64,000 nucleotides of DNA. It comes from JAVKBW01 sp040222995. GTDB lineage: Bacteria; Pseudomonadota; Alphaproteobacteria; UBA8366; Aestuariispiraceae. Shown piece after piece: positions 60,088 to 64,000 of this stretch (positions within the stretch are counted from its first letter, which is position 1; the number at the start of each line of letters is the position of its first letter). The notes under the pieces are model-generated. The model ran no database searches and was not told where the DNA came from. It saw only the letters and a program-made list of their open reading frames with translations. The stretch lies in the NCBI GenBank assembly GCA_040222995.1, contig JAVKBW010000053.1, positions 124,001 through 188,000 on the forward strand, given 5' to 3'. Made by a program: the position numbers and the translations under genes.

Positions 60088-61024
60088 AACTATTAAAAGA
60101 TATGGAATAAAAGATTCACCATTCTACCGCCTTAGATCACGTCGTAAATTGGCTGATCTGTTAAATGTCTCTGTGACTGTACTTAACTCTATCGCCTCTA
60201 ATGAAAATTTGTATAAGCGCGTCTGGAAGCACAAAACAGAAAAAGATGTATGGATAGAACAGAAACCATCAGCAACTGAAACAGAATCCTATAGGCCAAT
60301 AGACATCCCTGACCCGAGGTTAAAGGCGATCCAAGCTCAAATATCGTGTTTTCTGGCGCGAATCGCACCTCCAGAGTACCTTTATAGTCCTGTTAAAGGG
60401 CGTTCCTATGTCGACAACGCTGCGAACCATATAGGTTCTGAAGCATTTTGGTTGCTTGATGTTGCTAACTATTTTCCAAGTTGCTCGGCGAATAAAATTG
60501 CTAGGTTCTTCAAAGTAAGGCTTGAATGCTCACCAGACGTCACAGCAATACTTGTAAAATTGACAACTCTGGAAAATGGACTTCCACAAGGGTCATCTTG
60601 CAGTCCTGTTTTAGCATTTTTGTCGAACTGGGAGATGTGGGACGAAGTTGCACAGCTAGCAAAAAGCGCAAACTGTAAGTTCAGCTTGTATGCAGATGAT
60701 CTCACGATATCGGGTAAAATCGTGCCAAAGAAAACAATATGGGAGATTAAAAAAGTAATCCATCGGCACGGATTAACATTGAAGTCGGGCAAAGAAGTTA
60801 GCTTGCTTGGTAAACCGGCTGATGTAACTGGTGTGATTATTAAGCAGAATTGTACCAGTCTGCCAAACCGCCAATTGAAACGCCTCGCCCAATTAAGAAT
60901 TGAAAGACGAAATGCTGTTGACCCGCAGGAGCAGAAGAAACTTGATAATCAAATTGCGGGGAGAAATGCGCAAAGGAGGCAGGTAGAACGGTATTTGCCG
61001 CATAGCATCAATTCATCTGAGTAG
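60074..61024 (+). CDS. retron-type reverse transcriptase
   Basis: The 316-residue protein has RT motifs in order: R74-P-I-D near the fingers, the NAANH element at 115-119 (retron-specific NAxxH), LLDVANYFPSC (motif A, Asp129), GLPQGSSCSPVLAFLSNW (about 169-186), the catalytic YADD at 206-209 and VTGVIIK at 251-257 (retron-specific VTG). There is no maturase, HNH or protease domain, so it is not a group II intron RT or a DGR RT. It would reverse-transcribe the msd part of the upstream RNA from an internal G. AT-rich and unlike its neighbours. Confidence 0.95.
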   Translation: MPKSKTIKRYGIKDSPFYRLRSRRKLADLLNVSVTVLNSIASNENLYKRVWKHKTEKDVWIEQKPSATETESYRPIDIPDPRLKAIQAQISCFLARIAPPEYLYSPVKGRSYVDNAANHIGSEAFWLLDVANYFPSCSANKIARFFKVRLECSPDVTAILVKLTTLENGLPQGSSCSPVLAFLSNWEMWDEVAQLAKSANCKFSLYADDLTISGKIVPKKTIWEIKKVIHRHGLTLKSGKEVSLLGKPADVTGVIIKQNCTSLPNRQLKRLAQLRIERRNAVDPQEQKKLDNQIAGRNAQRRQVERYLPHSINSSE

Positions 61025-61041
61025 CGCATCATTTTTTTTAA

Positions 61042-61692
61042 CTACCCTATCTCCATCGACTTATTCATCGCCTTAACCCCCGCAGCCGGGCCGTCGGGGT
61101 GGTTCCAGACGGCGGCGATGACGGCGAGGAAATCCGCGCCGGCTTCCACCAGCGGGCCGCAATTGTCGGCATTGATGCCGCCGATGGCGACGCAGGGCAC
61201 GTTCATGAAGGTCGCCCACCATTCCAGCGTCTCGATCTCCGCCACATGCTGCGCGTCCTTGCTGGTCGTCGGAAAGAACGCGCCGAAGGCGACGTAATCC
61301 GCGCCGGCTTCCGCATCGGTCATCGCCAGATGGCGGGAATTGTGACAGGTGACGCCGACCGTCGCGTCCGGCCCGACAATCGCGCGGGCCTTCCTGTAGC
61401 CCATATCATCGCGGCCGACATGCACGCCGTCGCAACCCATTTCCTTCGCAAGGTCCGGCCGGTCGTTCATGATGAAGGCGAGGTCGCGGGCATGGGCCAG
61501 CGGCATCAGCGCCTCGACCGCGCGTTTGATCTCGTCGTCGGACACATCCTTCAGACGAAGCTGTACGCAGCCGATCTCGCCCGCGTCCAGCGCCGTTTCA
61601 AACAGGGCCGGAAACGTCGCGAGATCGATTTTCGGCGGGGTCAGAAGGTAGAGAAGACAGCCCGGTCCTTCGTCTTCCGCGTCCATGTTCAT
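61042..61692 (-). CDS. thiE: thiamine-phosphate synthase ThiE
   Basis: The 216-residue TIM-barrel protein has the phosphate and pyrophosphate-binding features FIMNDRPDLAKEMGCDGVHVGRDD (about residues 75-98), a segment GVTCHNSRHL and VAIGGINADNCGPLVEAGADFLAVI (about 170). It joins HMP-PP and thiazole phosphate to make thiamine monophosphate. It converges with the retron gene; the stop is 18 bp from the retron's stop. Other thi genes are not in the window. Confidence 0.93.
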   Translation of the reverse strand: MNMDAEDEGPGCLLYLLTPPKIDLATFPALFETALDAGEIGCVQLRLKDVSDDEIKRAVEALMPLAHARDLAFIMNDRPDLAKEMGCDGVHVGRDDMGYRKARAIVGPDATVGVTCHNSRHLAMTDAEAGADYVAFGAFFPTTSKDAQHVAEIETLEWWATFMNVPCVAIGGINADNCGPLVEAGADFLAVIAAVWNHPDGPAAGVKAMNKSMEIG

Positions 61693-61766
61693 GTCAGGAT
61701 ACCCATGTCCGGCAACCCCCGGGGGCCATTCCGCAGGCCGCTGCGGTGCTTCGAGAGCAGCGGATT

Positions 61767-61793
61767 GGGTCCCGGATCATGTCCGGGACTCGT
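61767..61793. repeat. short palindromic intergenic repeat
   Basis: GTCCCGGA (61769-61776), loop TCATG, TCCGGGAC (61782-61789) make a perfect hairpin with the same core words as the repeats at 56266 and 56746. It lies between thiE and the aldolase gene. Confidence 0.6.
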
Positions 61794-61820
61794 GTTTCAG
61801 AGAACATTCCAAAGACAAGG

Positions 61821-62741
61821 TTACGCCTTGTCCTGATAGATGCGGATGATGGTTTTCAGCAGGTCGAGCGCGTCCTCGCGCGAGCGCTGGAACGAGTTGC
61901 GGCCGATGATCGAACCGTTCGCGCCGCCGTCCCGCAACTGCCGGATTTCGTCCAGCACGTCCTCGGTGCCTTTCGCCGCGCCGCCGGAGAACACCACGAT
62001 GCGCTTGCCGTCAAAGCAGTTCTGCTTCACATGCGCGATGCGGGCGGTGAGGGTGGAAACATCGATGTTGCAGGCATCGTAGACCTTCTTGGCGTCGGGC
62101 TGTTCGATATGCGCCGTCGGCGGCTTCACCTTGATGATGTTCGCGCCGAGCTGGGCGGCCAGATGCGCCGCATAGGCCACGACGTCGACCGCGGTTTCAC
62201 CGTCCTTCGACAGCTTGCCGCCGCGCGGATACGACCAGATGACCACGGCCAGACCCTTCGACTTGGCTTCGCGGGTCAGTTCGCGGGCTTCCTCGACCAT
62301 GTCGTTGAACCTGTCGGAGCCGGGATACATGGTCAGGCCGATGGCGGAACAGCCGAGCTGCAGCGCGTCGTCGACCGAGGCGGTAACGGCCTGGTCGTCG
62401 CTGGTCGACCACGAATTGGAGTGGTTGACCTTGAGGATGGTCGGGATCGCCCCGGCGAAGCTGTCGGCGCCCTGCGCAAGCTGGCCCAACGGGGCGGCAT
62501 AGGCGTTCAGCCCGGCATCGATGGCGAGTTGATAGTGATAATGCGGGTCGTAACCGGCGGGGTTGGGCGCGAAGCTGCGCGCGCCGCCATGTTCCCAGCC
62601 CTGATCGACGGGCAGGATCACCATCTTGCCGGTGCCGCCCAGCTTGCCGGCCATCAGGATCGAGGCCAGGTTGCGCTTCACGCCGGGGCTGTCGCCTTCG
62701 TACCAGGACAGGATTTTCTTGATGCGTTGATTGATTTTCAT
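61821..62741 (-). CDS. fbaB: class I fructose-bisphosphate aldolase (FbaB/DhnA type)
   Basis: The 306-residue protein has the archaeal-type aldolase fold: MVILPVDQGWEHGGARSF at the start, Schiff-base Lys in the strand GANIIKVKPPTAH (about residue 203) and FSGGAAKGTEDVL plus GSIIGRNSFQRSREDAL for phosphate binding. It cleaves fructose-1,6-bisphosphate in glycolysis/gluconeogenesis. It is monocistronic. Confidence 0.92.
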   Translation of the reverse strand: MKINQRIKKILSWYEGDSPGVKRNLASILMAGKLGGTGKMVILPVDQGWEHGGARSFAPNPAGYDPHYHYQLAIDAGLNAYAAPLGQLAQGADSFAGAIPTILKVNHSNSWSTSDDQAVTASVDDALQLGCSAIGLTMYPGSDRFNDMVEEARELTREAKSKGLAVVIWSYPRGGKLSKDGETAVDVVAYAAHLAAQLGANIIKVKPPTAHIEQPDAKKVYDACNIDVSTLTARIAHVKQNCFDGKRIVVFSGGAAKGTEDVLDEIRQLRDGGANGSIIGRNSFQRSREDALDLLKTIIRIYQDKA

Positions 62742-62849
62742 GGCTCGGACCCCTTGGCGTCGAATGGTTGTGTGTTTTCAGGCAATACGGTTTACACGGC
62801 GGCGCGCCGGTATTCAACGATTTGCAGCTATGTATGTTTCTTCATTGTC

Positions 62850-62943
62850 GTCGATCCCCGCACGCGATGCGGGGTCCATTCCTGCGGCCCGGACGCGGGG
62901 TGAGAGTTCAGTGGAATAGGTCCCGGCTCGGGGGCCGGGACTC
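62850..62943. repeat. dispersed palindromic intergenic repeat, type A copy 2
   Basis: GATCCCCGC...GCGGGGTCCATTCC, spacer, GGAATAGGTCCCGGCTCGGGGGCCGGGACTC: the same composite as at 24881-24972. It fills much of the 294-bp gap between the aldolase and the next gene. That gap holds nothing else recognisable. Confidence 0.75.
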
Positions 62944-63035
62944 GTTATTGTTGAAACAAAACCGGCCTGCGGGCTTGACCCGAAGGCCGGGGACCGGCGT
63001 ATAGGGTTTGACTTGAACTTTTGCCCGAGGCTCCG

Positions 63036-63368
63036 ATGGCATCCGAACTATCGCATCAGGAAGAGGCCGCCCCGTCACGCGCCCCGCGGATCGTCAATTG
63101 GGTGTTCACCGCGTTCAACGGCCTGCTGTTCATTCCGGCCTGCGTCTTCGCCATGATGGCGTTGTACAATTCCGCGCCGGACGCGCAGGATACGGGCCTG
63201 GCTTTGTACATGAACGTGGCGCTCGCCGTGCTGCCGATCACCATCATCATCGCGCTGACCACGGCGTGGATTTACCATCGCGGCGGCTGGCACAAGACGT
63301 CCTATGGCTGCCATCTTGCGCCGCTGGCGAATATCCTGCTGGTCGTGCTGCTGCGTCTGGCGCACTGA
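63036..63368 (+). CDS. small integral membrane protein
   Basis: The 110-residue protein has three predicted membrane segments (about residues 20-40, 51-71 and 85-105) with charged loops and a start site GAGG five bases before the ATG. It lies 9 bp before the EamA gene that follows and may be cotranscribed. No family is recognised. Confidence 0.8.
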   Translation: MASELSHQEEAAPSRAPRIVNWVFTAFNGLLFIPACVFAMMALYNSAPDAQDTGLALYMNVALAVLPITIIIALTTAWIYHRGGWHKTSYGCHLAPLANILLVVLLRLAH

Positions 63369-63377
63369 CGGTGCGGC

Positions 63378-64000
63378 ATGGGTGAAAATTCCCCTGCCGG
63401 CGGTTCGGTCATCGGCCGCATCATCGCCTATTTCGCGAATGCGCCGAACCTGCTTGGCATCTGCTGCGTCGTCGGCGCGGTGATGGTCTTCGCGACCCAG
63501 GACATGCTGGTGAAGTGGCTCAGCGACGGGTATCCGCTGCACCAGATCGTGTTTACCCGCGCGGTGGTGGGCATAACAATTCTGCTCCTCGTGATCGTGC
63601 CGCTGGAAGGCGGCTACCGGATCCTGAAATCGAAGCATCTGCCGCTGCATCTGCTGCGCGGTCTTGCCGTCGTGATGGCGAACATGTCGTTCTTCCTGTC
63701 GCTGGCCTCGGTGCCGCTGGCCGATGCGGTGGCGATGTTTTATATCGCGCCGCTTTTGATCACCCTTCTGTCGATCCCGCTTCTGGGTGAAAAGGTCGGT
63801 ATCCGGCGGCTGTCGGCGGTTATCGTCGGTCTCGTCGGCGTGGTGGTGATGGTGCAGCCCGGCTCCGCCGAATTCCAGCTTGCCGCGCTGCTGCCGCTGG
63901 CGGCGGCGTTCTTTTATGCGCTGCTCAGCATCATGACCCGCAAGATCGGTATCCGCGACAAGGCGTCGACGATGGCGTTTTACGTACAGATAACCTTCGT
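63378..64000 (+). CDS. EamA/DMT-family transporter, 3' truncated by the window edge
   Basis: This open frame starts with ATG at 63378 and runs off the window after 207 codons. It begins MGENSPAGGSVIGRIIAYFA and contains QDMLVKWLSDGYPLHQIVFT, and LLRGLAVVMANMSFFLSLAS as in EamA repeat 1. At least five spans are visible. It is the third EamA family member in the window and closer to the one at 57639 than to the one at 26762. The 3' end is not seen. Confidence 0.85.
   Translation, partial: MGENSPAGGSVIGRIIAYFANAPNLLGICCVVGAVMVFATQDMLVKWLSDGYPLHQIVFTRAVVGITILLLVIVPLEGGYRILKSKHLPLHLLRGLAVVMANMSFFLSLASVPLADAVAMFYIAPLLITLLSIPLLGEKVGIRRLSAVIVGLVGVVVMVQPGSAEFQLAALLPLAAAFFYALLSIMTRKIGIRDKASTMAFYVQITF

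Noticed and set aside
60074..61024. Reverse transcriptase as part of a group II intron, diversity-generating retroelement or Abi system
   Set aside because: It has no maturase/HNH domain and no template/variable repeat pair. NAxxH and VTG are retron marks, and the RNA upstream has the retron layout.
58575..61041. Prophage or integrative element carrying the retron
   Set aside because: No integrase, portal, capsid, terminase or transposase gene is in or near the patch, and no tRNA lies at an end.

Overview
The window is a GC-rich alphaproteobacterial chromosome segment. A TrcR/DUF1013 regulator, a DUF1192 protein, the ClpS-ClpA pair, a phasin, a 41-residue L36, and a TolQ/MotA-like plus OmpA envelope cluster all point to Alphaproteobacteria, probably a Rhodospirillales-like lineage. 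The genus cannot be told from this sequence. Nearly all of it is densely coding, metabolic and housekeeping DNA on both strands. One AT-rich patch near 59.2-61.0 kb is clearly foreign.

Layout. 0-7 kb: Lrp regulator; a small P450/acyl-carrier/hydrolase operon with an abnormal P450; a glycosyltransferase operon with two tandem cupins; and a GcvT-like folate enzyme. 7-10 kb: zinc metallopeptidase and transglutaminase-like genes. 10-14.7 kb: phasin, TrcR, ClpS, ClpA. 14.7-19.7 kb: an orphan peptide-type binding protein, a GntR repressor and an amidase that share a palindromic operator, then a second binding protein. 20-24.9 kb: L36 and the glycolate oxidase operon glcDEF. 25-38.9 kb: mixed metabolism, including pyruvate kinase, UbiX, several 2-oxoglutarate oxygenases, an aminotransferase, a VPLPA-CTERM exported protein and quinone/alkenal reductases. 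38.9-39.3 kb: a noncoding stretch with two intrinsic terminators and an orphan promoter (small RNA candidates). 39.3-46.7 kb: an O-acetylhomoserine sulfhydrylase-like enzyme, hydrolase, thioesterase, Na/Pi transporter, GST, and a 2OG enzyme divergent from a BetI-like regulator. 46.8-53.5 kb: a lipid acyltransferase plus LpxO/OlsC-like hydroxylase, Hsp20 with a probable heat-shock promoter and RNA thermometer, L31, and the OmpA/TolQ/MotB-like envelope set. 53.7-56.3 kb: inositol monophosphatase, EF-P and its lysyl-transferase EpmA. 57-64 kb: DsbA-like protein, EamA transporters, a solitary XRE regulator, the retron, ThiE and class I aldolase.

The most interesting system is the retron at about 59.33-61.02 kb. 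Its reverse transcriptase carries the retron-diagnostic NAxxH, YADD and VTG motifs and overlaps a small XRE-type HTH gene. Upstream lies a region that folds by eye like an msr-msd RNA: an a1/a2 pair, two msr hairpins and a long msd stem. Between that RNA and the HTH gene sits a 52-residue basic, hydrophobic reading frame with a good ribosome binding site. I propose it as a candidate membrane-active effector. The block lies beyond a degenerate second copy of an EamA transporter 3' end, which hints at how the locus was rearranged.

All calls come from reading the sequence without database searches. Domain assignments rest on recognised motifs. RNA folds and promoters were paired by eye.
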